64,000 nt of DNA, taken from positions 55,974 through 119,973 of the forward strand of contig CADAUZ010000010.1 of the NCBI GenBank assembly GCA_902791215.1. Reading direction: 5' to 3'. The notes beneath the pieces are model-generated. The model saw only the letters and a list, made by a program, of their open reading frames with translations, was not told where the DNA came from and did no database searches. A program made the position numbers and the translations under genes. Position 1 is the first letter of the stretch, and each line of letters begins with the position of its first letter. Shown in pieces: positions 23,739 to 32,956 of this stretch. Source of the DNA: Oscillospiraceae bacterium. GTDB taxonomy: Bacteria > Bacillota > Clostridia > Oscillospirales > Oscillospiraceae.

Positions 23739-26608
23739 ATCAAGTCGCTATTCTTTCCGGATCCACATACCAACTGCTAGAAATAATACCCGGACTGGAC
23801 GATGCGAGCTATGTCCTCTGCGAAAGCGAGAATGGCGACCGCTTCGTTTGCCCGCTGAACCGTTGGGAGAATGCAGCTCCCGCCCCAGCGACAAAGGTTC
23901 ATGCAAAAAGCTCATCGCAGGACAAAATCGCACTTTTTTTGGAGCTGTTTCATGGGCGTGAGGATGTGTACGCCAAGCGCTGGTACAATTTTAAAACACA
24001 AAAATCCGGGTACTCTCCCGCCTGCCGGAATGAGTGGGCGCGTGGAATCTGCGACAAGAGAAAACACCGCTGTGCCGACTGCCCCAACCGGGAATTCATC
24101 TCTCTGTCTCCCGAGATCGTCCGCGCTCACCTGATCGGGAGGGACGAATTCTGCCGTGATGTGGTTGGCGTCTACCCGCTGCTGCCGGACGACACGACCC
24201 GGCTCCTGTGCGCCGATTTTGACGACGGCGGTTGGCAGGAGGATGTTCGCGCCTTTTGTGATGTCGCCAGAAACTGCGGACTGACGCCGGCCGTGGAACG
24301 CTCCCGCTCCGGTGAAGGCGCGCATGTCTGGTTTTTCTTTGAAGCTCCGGTTCCCGCCGCAGACGCACGCAAGCTGGGCAGCCTGCTGTTGACCGGCGCT
24401 ATGGCGAAGCGCCATGAGCTGAGCTTCCGCTCCTACGACCGCCTGTTTCCCAGTCAGGACACCATGCCGAAAGGCGGCTTTGGAAATCTGATCGCCCTGC
24501 CGTTTCAAGGGCAGGCGCAGAAAAACGGCAACAGCCTGTTTGTGGATGAGCACTTCGTGCCCTATCCGGATCAATGGGCCTATCTCTCCGCCCTGCCGCG
24601 GATTACCGAGGCGGAACTGGAAAAAGCCCTGTCCTCCTTCCGCGGCGCAGCGGATACCGGCACGCTGGCGGACAGCAAAGAAAAGCCCTGGGAAAGAGGT
24701 TCGAGGCAGGAAAAGGCGCTGACAAAGCTGGATTTCCCGCTGACGGTCACTTTGACGTTGGCAGACAGGCTCTATGTGGAGAAGGCAGGTATATCTCAAC
24801 ATGCGCTCAACCGCATCAAGCGATTGGCAGCTTTCCGTAACCCCGACTTCTACAAGTCGCAGGCCATGCGCCTTCCAATCTATGACAAGCCCCGCGTCAT
24901 CGACTGCGGGGAAGAAACGGACGACTATCTTATTCTGCCCCGCGGCTGCCTGATGATGGTTTGCGAGCTGTTGGACGAGATTGGTGTCCCCTATACCTGC
25001 TCCGACCTGCGCAATAGCGGTAGGAAGATCACCGTCCAGTTCAATGGAACACTGCGGCCGGAACAGGCGCCCGCAGCAGAAGCTTTGCTTGCCCATGACA
25101 TGGGTGTACTCTCCGCGACGACAGCCTTCGGCAAAACAGTGATCGGGGCCTATCTGATCGGCGAGCGCAAAACCAATACGCTGATCCTTGTCCACTCCAC
25201 CGCACTGCTAGCCCAGTGGAAGCAGGCTTTGGAGCGTTTTTTGCCCATTGACGAAACACTGCCGGAGGAACCGAAAAAACGTGGTCGAAAAAAGAAACGC
25301 CAGCTGATCGGTCAGCTGGGCGGCGGTAAGAACAGCTTGAGTGGGATTGTGGATATCGCCATTATTCAATCTCTGTTTGAAGGCGAGGATAAACATGTTA
25401 AGGAGCTGGTGGCGAACTACGGTATGGTGATTTGCGACGAGTGCCACCATGTGGCGGCGTTCAGCTTTGAAAAGGTTCTGAAGGCGACCCATGCACGATA
25501 TGTCTATGGCCTCTCTGCGACTCCCACGCGGCAGGACGGACATCACCCCGTCATATTTATGCAATGCGGGCCGGTGCGCTATCTGGTTGATGCCAAAGAG
25601 CAGGCCAAGAAGCGCAGCTTTTCGCACTTTCTGATCCCCAGACTAACAAAGACGCGACTGCCGGATACGCAGCGTGTTCAGGATGTGTACACAGCCATTG
25701 TCAAAAGCGAACTGCGAAATACGCAGATCATTCGTGATACCATCTCGGCGGTCAGGAACGAGCGGACGCCGATTGTTTTGACAGAGCGGAGAGACCACGC
25801 GGAAGCACTGTATGCCGCGCTTCAAAACAGCGCTGAGAATGTTTTTCTTCTTCTGGGCAGTGACTCTGCCAAGGAGAAACGGGAGAAACTGGACGCCCTT
25901 CGCGCAGTGCCGGAAGGAGAACCTCTCCTGATCATCGCAACCGGGAAATATATCGGAGAGGGCTTTGATGAACCGCGGCTGGACACGCTCTTTCTCGCCA
26001 TGCCCTTTTCCTGGAAGGGGACGCTGGCGCAGTATGTCGGTCGCCTGCATCGGAACTATGAAGGAAAGCGAGAGGTTCGTGTCTACGACTATGTGGATGT
26101 CCATGTCCCGATGCTGGAGCGGATGTACCAGCGAAGGCTCAAGGGCTATGCCGAGCTCGGCTATCAGACGCTGTCCGACGATGCAGAGAGTACTCCGGGC
26201 CTGATCTATACGGGGAAAACCTACGGAGACGCGTTTGGGATGGATGTTCTCGCTGCGAGCCGGGAGCTTGTTATCTCAGCACCCACACTGGCGAGGTCAC
26301 GGATCCAGGCTGTGCTTGGCAAGAGACTCGAAAACGTCAAGCTCCGGGTCATCACGCGCAGTGTGGAAGGATATTCTGTCGAGCAGCAGGCGAGGGTACT
26401 GGCTGCAATCAAGCTTTTGGAAGAGGCCGATGTTGAGATCGTTATGCAGCCGAAGCTCACGCAGCGATACGCTGTGATAGATGGCACGATTGTCTGGTAC
26501 GGCGATATTAACTTCCTGTCCGCTGCAAAACCAGAGGACACTGCCATCCGTCTCGAAAGCCCGGAGCTGGCCGGAGAGTTGCTGGATTTGGAGACTGGCG
26601 ATGAATAG
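23735..26608 (+). CDS. TOTE-type primase - SF2 helicase - PLD-like protein
   Basis: A 957-residue multidomain protein. A Cys cluster (CRNEWARGICDKRKHRCADC, about residue 97) leads into an archaeo-eukaryotic primase domain with LLCADFDDGGW and RSRSGEGAHVWFFFE, matching the TOTE conflict-system primase family. The SF2 helicase follows: TTAFGKTVIGAYLI (Walker A), VICDECHHVAA (DECH), GLSATPTRQDG and QYVGRLHRNYEGK (motif VI). The end (RYAVIDGTIVWYGDINFLS) is a degenerate PLD-like half lacking the HXK His. A DNA-synthesising or DNA-sensing role in conflict with foreign DNA is inferred from the family. Confidence 0.85.
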   Translation: MNQVAILSGSTYQLLEIIPGLDDASYVLCESENGDRFVCPLNRWENAAPAPATKVHAKSSSQDKIALFLELFHGREDVYAKRWYNFKTQKSGYSPACRNEWARGICDKRKHRCADCPNREFISLSPEIVRAHLIGRDEFCRDVVGVYPLLPDDTTRLLCADFDDGGWQEDVRAFCDVARNCGLTPAVERSRSGEGAHVWFFFEAPVPAADARKLGSLLLTGAMAKRHELSFRSYDRLFPSQDTMPKGGFGNLIALPFQGQAQKNGNSLFVDEHFVPYPDQWAYLSALPRITEAELEKALSSFRGAADTGTLADSKEKPWERGSRQEKALTKLDFPLTVTLTLADRLYVEKAGISQHALNRIKRLAAFRNPDFYKSQAMRLPIYDKPRVIDCGEETDDYLILPRGCLMMVCELLDEIGVPYTCSDLRNSGRKITVQFNGTLRPEQAPAAEALLAHDMGVLSATTAFGKTVIGAYLIGERKTNTLILVHSTALLAQWKQALERFLPIDETLPEEPKKRGRKKKRQLIGQLGGGKNSLSGIVDIAIIQSLFEGEDKHVKELVANYGMVICDECHHVAAFSFEKVLKATHARYVYGLSATPTRQDGHHPVIFMQCGPVRYLVDAKEQAKKRSFSHFLIPRLTKTRLPDTQRVQDVYTAIVKSELRNTQIIRDTISAVRNERTPIVLTERRDHAEALYAALQNSAENVFLLLGSDSAKEKREKLDALRAVPEGEPLLIIATGKYIGEGFDEPRLDTLFLAMPFSWKGTLAQYVGRLHRNYEGKREVRVYDYVDVHVPMLERMYQRRLKGYAELGYQTLSDDAESTPGLIYTGKTYGDAFGMDVLAASRELVISAPTLARSRIQAVLGKRLENVKLRVITRSVEGYSVEQQARVLAAIKLLEEADVEIVMQPKLTQRYAVIDGTIVWYGDINFLSAAKPEDTAIRLESPELAGELLDLETGDE

Positions 26609-26647
26609 GGGGACTTTTCCTGCGCTACCAGATAGATCCAGAATCAA

Positions 26648-26779
26648 GACCTGTCACAGACAACATTGGAAAACTGGCAGAAATTCAGCTTTTCTATGTT
26701 GGATTTGGCCAAAAGGATGGGGCTCGAATAGTACATATTGACGGAAATTGCCAGTTCAACCATGCATATCCGCGAGGGG
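26648..26779 (+). repeat. Direct repeat R3 (right end of cassette B)
   Basis: Nearly identical to R1 (GACC-GTCACAGACAACATTGG start, TTCAGCTTTTCTATGTTGGA core) and much closer to it than to R2. It lies 40 bp after the primase-helicase stop and ends CCATGCATATCCGCGAGGGG. The frame reads TTLENWQKFSFSMLDLAKRM and stops as in R1. The sequence after it does not resume spoVT. Confidence 0.8.
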
Positions 26780-26823
26780 GGTGAAACAGCAAAAATTGGG
26801 AAAATATAGAAGGAGGACGCACA

Positions 26824-27078
26824 ATGCGGAGACTGATTTGCTGTGATTATCATGAAGATTCCGAGAGCGTGGAGCTGCGCTACACAGACGGAACACTGAT
26901 CGACATCGACTGCCTTGGCGTCGAAGATGAAGTCGCCCGGAACAGCGCTGAACGGTCCGAGCTGACCTGGCTGCTGCATTACGACTCGGTGGGCTACGCC
27001 GATCTGGTGCTCAACGGCTGTATCCGGTATTATCTGGACAAGGTCACGACCTGCCGCCCGATGGAGGAACATAACTGA
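26824..27078 (+). CDS. DUF6061-like small protein
   Basis: An 84-residue protein with AGAAGGAGG before the ATG. It resembles the small DUF6061 proteins common in clostridial mobile regions (RRLICCDYHEDSESVELRYT, DGTLIDIDCLGVEDEV). Function is unknown. It ends five bases before the left terminus of the IS1182-like element, so its own terminator may have been lost. Confidence 0.65.
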   Translation: MRRLICCDYHEDSESVELRYTDGTLIDIDCLGVEDEVARNSAERSELTWLLHYDSVGYADLVLNGCIRYYLDKVTTCRPMEEHN

Positions 27079-27174
27079 AGAAGGGGCTGTCTCAAAAGGC
27101 AGCCTGGAAAAAAAGAGTAAAATAACGGCAGCCGTCCCTTGAAAGAGGGGCGGCTGTCGGCTTAATATTAGGTC

Positions 27175-27305
27175 GTGAAGCACAATAAAAAGCAGGTAGA
27201 TTATACCCTGTATGAGGCAGGGCGTCAACTGAAACTACCTATGGAAACAGAAATATATATAGCAGCAGACGATCCGGTGAGATTGGTAAGCGCCGTAGTG
27301 GAAAG
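27175..27305 (+). pseudogene. IS1182 transposase, N-terminal fragment
   Basis: Forty-three codons from a GTG encode KHNKKQVDYTLYEAGRQLKL and IAADDPVRLVSAVVER, the normal N terminus of IS1182-type DDE transposases. The frame breaks at the IS110 junction after the codon for Glu-Arg and resumes exactly at 28806, where AGG ATG GAT ATA restores ER-MDI. The gene is therefore split but not decayed. Confidence 0.8.
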
Positions 27306-27425
27306 ACTAACTATTAAAAGTCAAGCCCCAAAGTGGGATTGGATGTGAATTGGTGAATAGCGAAAAAAGGGTATAACAAACCGAGCGTCCAGAAGGGCGC
27401 TCTGAAAGAAAAGCACAAGGAAAGG

Positions 27426-28610
27426 TTAAGCGGGCTGAAAGGCCTTGCCAGATGTTTGTAAGGCAAAGATCAGACGCACGAGCTTCTTGGCTGCGTGAGA
27501 GATAGCGACGTTGTAATGCTTGCCCTCGGCTCGCTTCTTGGCGAGATAAGCCTTGAAGGACGGTTCCCACATGCAGACATATTTAGTGGCATTGAAAAGA
27601 GCGTAGCGCAGGTAGCGCGAACCACGTTTCTCCATGTGAGCATAAGAACCTGTAGCCTTTAGCTTTCCAGACTCGTAAGTAGACGGTGAGAGGCCCGCAT
27701 AGGCCAGGAGTTTGTCCGGCGAATCAAAGCGCGAGAAATCGCCGATCTCGGCCAGGATCATAGCACCCGTGCGGTATTTGATGCCAGGGATAGTAAGGAT
27801 CGGCGGGGCCATTTCATCTACAATGGCCTTGATGGCAGCTTCGATCTCGTCAATCTCCTTGTCAAGCTCACGGATCAAGCGGATGGTGTGCTGAAGCTCA
27901 AGAGACTTGGCGGGCATGGCGGAACCAATGGAGCGCCTGGCAGCCTCACGGATCTCAACAGCCTTGTCCCGATCATAGCGGCCTCTTGAGGCGTCGGAGA
28001 GGATGGTCTTGAAGTGTGTTAGATGGGCGTCGGCGATCTGCTTTGCCCCGGGAAACTCACTAAGCATGGCGTAGACAGACACCATGTGAAGCGTCGGCAC
28101 CAGCGTTTCCAGCTCGGGGAACAGGATGTTGACCAGGCGGGAAACGGATTGCTTGAGTCTGGCTCTGTCTTGAACCTTGTCGAATCTGTATCTTGTGAGT
28201 GACTTTAGCTCTTCGTTGTGGTATGCTGTGTCTGTGTAGGACTTGAGGTCCACATCAGACATGAGCATAGATGCAATCGTCCGCGCGTCGATCCGGTCGG
28301 TCTTAGTTTGAGTTTGACGAAGGCTGAGGCTTTTTCGATACAGATTTGTGTGCAGAGGGTTAATGACGTAGGTGGCCAGACCTTTGTCAAGAAGAAACCC
28401 AAGGATGTTGTAGCTGTAGTGTCCGGTAGCCTCAAGCCCTACTTTTATGTTGTCTGTAGGGCGGGCACAGGAACGGATACGCTGCAGCAAGGTCTCGAAG
28501 CCTTCCCGGTTGTTGGCAACGGTGAACACATCGGCCAGAACCTCTCCGTCCGAGCTGAGAATGAAGCAGTCGTGCTTGTCCTTCGCCACATCAATTCCAA
28601 CACAAACCAT
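27426..28610 (-). CDS. IS110-family recombinase (DEDD/Tnp_20)
   Basis: A 394-residue RNA-guided recombinase. The RuvC-like DEDD residues are visible in VGIDVAKDKHD, VGLEATGHYSY and KTDRIDARTIA. The C-terminal Tnp_20 domain has TIPGIKYRTGAMILAEIGDF and AGLSPSTYESGK, with the Ser that attacks DNA. The ATG at 28610 has GGAGG nine bases upstream; the longer frame is rejected. It appears intact, so the element could still move. Confidence 0.92.
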   Translation of the reverse strand: MVCVGIDVAKDKHDCFILSSDGEVLADVFTVANNREGFETLLQRIRSCARPTDNIKVGLEATGHYSYNILGFLLDKGLATYVINPLHTNLYRKSLSLRQTQTKTDRIDARTIASMLMSDVDLKSYTDTAYHNEELKSLTRYRFDKVQDRARLKQSVSRLVNILFPELETLVPTLHMVSVYAMLSEFPGAKQIADAHLTHFKTILSDASRGRYDRDKAVEIREAARRSIGSAMPAKSLELQHTIRLIRELDKEIDEIEAAIKAIVDEMAPPILTIPGIKYRTGAMILAEIGDFSRFDSPDKLLAYAGLSPSTYESGKLKATGSYAHMEKRGSRYLRYALFNATKYVCMWEPSFKAYLAKKRAEGKHYNVAISHAAKKLVRLIFALQTSGKAFQPA

Positions 28611-28803
28611 GATGATACCTCCAGGGTAAAGAATTATGATGCTGCATCCACAGAACACTTTGCCTTGTAACCTTGTTCCACATAAACCGTCTGGCGGTAT
28701 CTAACTGATTAACAAAACTGCAAAGGGCTGTGTCCACAGCATCCCTTGCAGTGTAGCACATGACCTTGGAGAGGGTCACTAAAAACTACTACTCTATAAT
28801 ACA
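28611..28803 (-). ncRNA. Candidate bridge RNA region of IS110
   Basis: In IS110 elements the left-end non-coding DNA encodes the bridge RNA. Here the minus-strand left end has a strong stem (ACTGCAAGGG with CCCTTTGCAGT, about 28719-28754). Further in, it carries AGTTAG (28706-28701), matching the right end of the element, and TACAAGG (28669-28663), complementary to the left end with the core. GTGGAA (28681-28676) could pair with the right half of the target. Matches are short, so the fold is tentative. Confidence 0.5.
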
Positions 28804-28806
28804 AGG

Positions 28807-30306
28807 ATGGATATACGAAAGATCGAGCGCTCCTACTCTCAGGAAGGGAGAAACGAATATCCGCCGAGGATTCTGCTGAAGGTCATGATCTACGCTTACA
28901 TGCGGCTGATCTACAGTTCGCGTGAGATAGAGCGTGCCTGCCGGGAAAACATATGTTTTATGTATCTGCTGGAAGACAATCCAGCACCGGATCACAATAC
29001 AATTGCGAGGTTCCGTTCACAACATCTGCAGGAATGCGAAAAAGACCTGTTGGAGCAGTTTGTAGCTATGTTGGTGGAATGGGGTTTTGTAAGTCTGGCA
29101 ACCGTGTTCATCGACGGGACAAAGATCGAAGCAAATGCCAACAGATACAGCTTTGTGTGGAGAAAGAGCACAGAAAAGAAGATTGCGAAGTTGAAAGAAC
29201 AGATCAAGAAGGAACTTCCCGTTCTGAAAAAGAGCCTTGCATTAAAATGGCATGTTCCGGAAACGCCTCAGATACACCATCTGAAGAAGCTTCGCAAGAA
29301 TTTGTATACGAAAGCAAAAGCAGAAAATCTTGACTGGGTAACAGGAAAAGGCCACCGAAAAAAGCCGCTGCAAAAAGCCATAGAAACCGTGAACGCATGG
29401 TTGGAGAAGTGGAAGAAGTACACACAGGATCTGCACATCTGCGGAGATCGGAACAGCTATTGCAAAACAGACCATGATGCAACCTTCATGCACATGAAGG
29501 AAGACCATATGCGCAACGGTCAGCTCAAGCCCGGCTACAATGTGAATGTGGCGACCTCGGAAGAATTCATCATCGGCAATTACATCAGCGATGACCGAAA
29601 TGACGTACATACATTGATCCCATTCACAAAGTATTTAAGGCAGTACAACAAGATCAAGCAGATTTGCGTGGACTCCGGCTATGAGAGTGAAGAAAACTAT
29701 TGCTACTTTGAGGAATTAGAGGATATTACTCTGTTTGTAAAGCCTTCCAATTACGAACAAAGGAAGACAAAAAAGTACCGTACAGACATCAGTCGCCGGG
29801 AAAACATGGCATACAATGCTGAGACAGACACATATACCTGTGCAAACGGAAAGGCGATCACGTTTGACGGCATTAAGAAAACCACTTCTCAAAGTGGCTT
29901 TAAAATGGAAACCTCAGTATACAGTTGCAAAGACTGTGCGGGCTGCCCAATGAAGGGAAAATGTATCCGCGCCTGTGGAAGTAAAAAGCCGTTGGAAGAA
30001 AGAAACAAGGTTATCTATGTCTCCAAGCGCTTTGCCAGGCAGAGAGAAGAGATGGAAAAGCGCATCAGCACCGACGAAGGAAAGCTGGTCCGAGTGAATC
30101 GCAGCATCCAGGCCGAGGGTGTTTTTGCCATGACCAAGGAAGACATGGGGTTTCGTAGATTTCTTCTGCGCAGCGCGGTCAAAGTTGAAGTGGAATGGAC
30201 TTTGCTCAGCTTGGCATACAACGTCCTCAAACTTCATCATAAAATTCAAAAAGACCGCTTGGGAACGGGCCTCGTGGTTCCCACGAGTTTTCCGGCGGGG
30301 TTGTAG
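28807..30306 (+). pseudogene. IS1182 transposase, main C-terminal part
   Basis: The 499-codon remainder of the transposase split by IS110. It starts at MDIRKIERSYSQEGRNEYPP and RILLKVMIYAYM, the middle of the usual N-terminal domain. It holds the catalytic DDE core (VFIDGTKIEANANRY, GYNVNVATSEEFIIG, CVDSGYESEENYCYF) and the C-terminal ERNKVIYVSKRF and FAMTKEDMGFRRFLLR. It has an ATG but no convincing ribosome site, and it lacks 43 residues. Precise loss of IS110 would restore it. Confidence 0.8.
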
Positions 30307-30557
30307 TATACCAGGCAACTGAATATGGAAAAGCCATCCGGGAGCGCCACTATTTTATGGCACTCTCTGGATGGTTTTCCACATTTTTGGCGGCAATTGC
30401 GCTTCGTAAAGCCTTGTTTTCCACAATCTACGCCAATTGAAAGAGGCGCTGCCTCTCAATAGCGTGTTTTGCTATTTTGAGACAACGCCATTATTTCGCA
30501 CGTGAGTTGTTAAATCATATAATCGGCAAGTAGGCTCACGTGTTATTGGTCTGCTCC

Positions 30558-31013
30558 CTATCGGTGCAGGTGTTCCTCGATAAAATGATCGTACTGCCAC
30601 TCCGGGCCATCAAATAAAAGCTGAAGAAGCGCCTGTTGCAAATCAGCCTTCTTCATTTTGGAAACATAGTCAATTACTGCGTTCTCCTCTTCTTCCCGTT
30701 CACGTTCGGCTTCCTCTTCCGCCTCAATGACCTCTTCGCGGTAATTCTCTGCCTCGTCCGGGAATGCAGCAAAGTATAATGCGACCATGTGCTTGCAGAC
30801 GATTCTTTTTCCTGCGGCATGTGGGCAGGTGCACTGAGATGTACGTGGGTGTGCCAGATTGATTCTGACTTGATAGATCATGCCATTGCTGCCGGAGACC
30901 ATGCCTTCGTACTGATCGTCATCTGTCCGCTGACAAGTTTTTACTTTTCCGCTTTCATAATATTCATACCCACGCCATTGAGAAGCATAGCTGGCAAGAT
31001 GAATGAGTGCCAT
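30558..31013 (-). CDS. SWIM zinc-finger protein
   Basis: A 151-residue protein with a complete SWIM finger CTCPHAAGKRIVCKHMVALY (CXC...CXH, about residues 60-80), preceded by the usual EYYESGKVKTCQRTDDDQYE. The C terminus is an acidic Glu/Arg-rich coiled segment and a short helical end (KADLQQALLQLLFDGPEWQ). SWIM proteins bind nucleic acids or partners of SNF2 helicases. No helicase follows directly, so it may have been separated from its partner by IS insertion. Confidence 0.85.
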   Translation of the reverse strand: MALIHLASYASQWRGYEYYESGKVKTCQRTDDDQYEGMVSGSNGMIYQVRINLAHPRTSQCTCPHAAGKRIVCKHMVALYFAAFPDEAENYREEVIEAEEEAEREREEEENAVIDYVSKMKKADLQQALLQLLFDGPEWQYDHFIEEHLHR

Positions 31014-31243
31014 ATAAGCCCTCCTATCCGAAGCAGTGTTTTGTCCAGTATATAAAGTATATCATCTCGTAGTCGGTATTGCGATACTTATTTACGGAAT
31101 CTAATGTTACAGCTTGATGGCCAGTTGTAAAAACCGTATATTATTTACAACGAAACTCAGAATCAACAATTAGACTGAGCAGAGGATGCTGCATCAAGAA
31201 CAGCATTCCCCGCTCGATATATGAAAAAGCAAGTTGTTTGGAC

Positions 31244-32554
31244 TCAGTCACCTATCATCGTCCGCATCGACCCGATCAGATACAGCGGGATCAAACGCAC
31301 CTCATTTCCGCTGACCTCGTCCAACATGGAGGTTTTTACCGAAACGGGCGGCGCGTATTTTTTGCGGTATTCAGCCAGCGAACGAGCCCTCACATTGCTT
31401 TCAGCCTTTACTTCAATCGGTACAATGTGAATACCGCATTGAATAATGAAATCGACCTCAGCGCTATTGCCGGAAACCCAATAATAGGCATTCTCATCCA
31501 CGTGCTTGACCAATTCACCGAGTACATAGTTTTCAGTCATGGCACCCTTGAACTCGGTATAGATTTCAGAAGCGTCCAGCACCACCCCGGCCGGAAGTCG
31601 TGCCAATCGGCGCAGCAGCCCGACATCGCAGAGATAGAGCTTAAAGCTCGTGGCATCCGCATAGGAAGAAAGCGGCATAAACGGCTTCTCCACCTTACAG
31701 ACCTGATACACCAGCCCTGCCCGGATCAGCCACTGCAGCGCATCTTCCAAATCCTTGGAGCGCCAGCCTTTCTTCACATGGCTGAAAATGAACTTGCTGT
31801 TGGGCTTGGCCAGCTGCTGCGGTACAGAAGCCCAAATTGCGGAGAGTTTGGGAAACTCGCTCGGCGGAGCATGCTTGGCAAAGTCCAGCTCGTAGCTTGC
31901 GAGGATATCCTGCTGGACGCCCTCGACCTTTTCCAAATCCCCTGTCTCGCACCAGACGGAGACCGCCTCTGGCATCCCGCCAATCACATAATATTGCTTC
32001 AATGCCGTGCGGAGCTTCCCCCCGATCAGTTCCGAAACAGACGAGCCCTGCTGAAAGCCGGTCAGATAGTCCGCCAGGGCCTCGTTCCCCGTTGCCGAAA
32101 GGAACTCATAGAAGGACATGGGGTACAGCGTACGGATATCTACCTTGCCCACCGGGAAGGACTGGTTCTCATGGATGGCGAGACCGAGCAGGGAGCCGGC
32201 ACAAGCCACATGGTACTCCGGCGCGTTCTCACAGAAGTATTTCAGCGCTGTGATCGCCCTGGGACATTCCTGGATCTCATCAAAAATGATTAGTGTGCTG
32301 CCGGGCGTAATCGTTTGACCGAGGAACAGACCCAATTCAAATAAGATTCGTTTTACATCATAGTCCTGCTCAAAAATGGAGCTCAACGATTTCGTTTCCT
32401 CAAAATTGAAATAGGCAACGTGGGAATAGTTTTCTTTCCCGAACGCTTTGAGAATGTACGTTTTTCCGCATTGACGCACGCCCTTCAATACCAAGGGCTT
32501 ACGCTTTGGCTGCTCCTTCCATACAAGCAGCTCATTTGAAATATCTCGTTTCAT
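31244..32554 (-). CDS. AAA_14/DUF4143 ATP-binding protein 1
   Basis: A 436-residue ATPase. It has Walker A LKGVRQCGKTYILKAFG near residue 25, Walker B LIIFDEIQECPRAITALKYF near 95, sensor ACAGSLLGLA and a C-terminal DUF4143 nuclease-like domain ending with NSAEVDFIIQ and VPIEVKAE (PD-(D/E)XK-like E-x-K). AGGAGG precedes the ATG. This family is widespread in gut bacteria; its role is unproven. A second copy lies just upstream (32957-34261) with about the same layout, but the two are clearly diverged. Confidence 0.88.
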   Translation of the reverse strand: MKRDISNELLVWKEQPKRKPLVLKGVRQCGKTYILKAFGKENYSHVAYFNFEETKSLSSIFEQDYDVKRILFELGLFLGQTITPGSTLIIFDEIQECPRAITALKYFCENAPEYHVACAGSLLGLAIHENQSFPVGKVDIRTLYPMSFYEFLSATGNEALADYLTGFQQGSSVSELIGGKLRTALKQYYVIGGMPEAVSVWCETGDLEKVEGVQQDILASYELDFAKHAPPSEFPKLSAIWASVPQQLAKPNSKFIFSHVKKGWRSKDLEDALQWLIRAGLVYQVCKVEKPFMPLSSYADATSFKLYLCDVGLLRRLARLPAGVVLDASEIYTEFKGAMTENYVLGELVKHVDENAYYWVSGNSAEVDFIIQCGIHIVPIEVKAESNVRARSLAEYRKKYAPPVSVKTSMLDEVSGNEVRLIPLYLIGSMRTMIGD

Positions 32555-32956
32555 GACGTAACCTCCTGATCGGGAAGTAAGACCATTGTAGCTATATCAA
32601 AGGGAAATGTCAACAGCTTCACGTTTTTATATATGGAAAAGCGTGAGCGAAACACGTTTTTCGGCATTTAACTGTTTGACTCGCGCTGGACTAAGTATAG
32701 CTTCTCTGTTCGGCGTAAAAGATCAGGCTGCCATGATAAGCATACAGTACGCTTTTCGCGTCGAAAAATAGAGGCCAGAAGATCCAGTATTTGCAATAGG
32801 TTTGGGCCGAGCGAGTGCGTGGGGAGTGTATTCATATTCCGGGAGGTCTTTTGCTTTTCAAGGTTATTGATGTGCCAATTTAATGCCGAATCAAGACGCA
32901 GCATTTCTCTGGCACATCCATAATTCCCCTGCTCAGGTTTGGAATTCGGCCCAAAA
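32555..32956. other. 402-bp spacer between the two DUF4143 genes
   Basis: No gene is firmly supported. On the minus strand an open frame from 33042 to 32668 gives protein-like text (GNYGCAREMLRLDSALNWHI) after it leaves the 3' end of the ATPase gene, but it lacks a start with a ribosome site. It may be a gene remnant. Confidence 0.4.

Larger units (their letters stand above)
27306..28805 (-). mobile_element. IS110-family element (1500 bp) with CT core
   Basis: The boundaries come from the split transposase gene. In the element's own orientation the target reads TCCATC-CT-TTCCAC; each junction keeps CT, so a CT core dinucleotide was the exchange point, as known for IS621-type IS110 elements. 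There are no terminal inverted repeats and no longer target duplication. About 195 bp of non-coding DNA precede the recombinase and about 120 bp follow it. Confidence 0.8.
27083..30489 (+). mobile_element. IS1182-family element, interrupted by IS110
   Basis: Ends GGGGCTGTCTCAAAA (27083-27097) and, inverted, GGCGTTGTCTCAAAA (30489-30475) are imperfect terminal repeats. Removing the nested 1500-bp IS110 leaves about 1.9 kb, the usual IS1182 length. A hairpin (CAGCCG near 27129 with CGGCTG near 27151) lies before the transposase and could block read-in transcription. No clear target duplication is seen. Confidence 0.75.

Noticed and set aside
23912..25195. 427-codon leftward frame opposite the primase-helicase
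   Set aside because: It is antisense to clear primase and helicase motifs and shows no recognisable domain or start signal.
26644..27228. 194-codon leftward frame spanning repeat R3 and the DUF6061 gene
   Set aside because: It crosses the IS boundary and opposes a gene with a good ribosome site. The conserved part is explained by the direct repeat, whose conserved stop is on the plus strand.
31238..32293. 351-codon rightward frame opposite the DUF4143 ATPase
   Set aside because: The minus strand encodes Walker A, Walker B and DUF4143 motifs; the plus-strand frame is a shadow.
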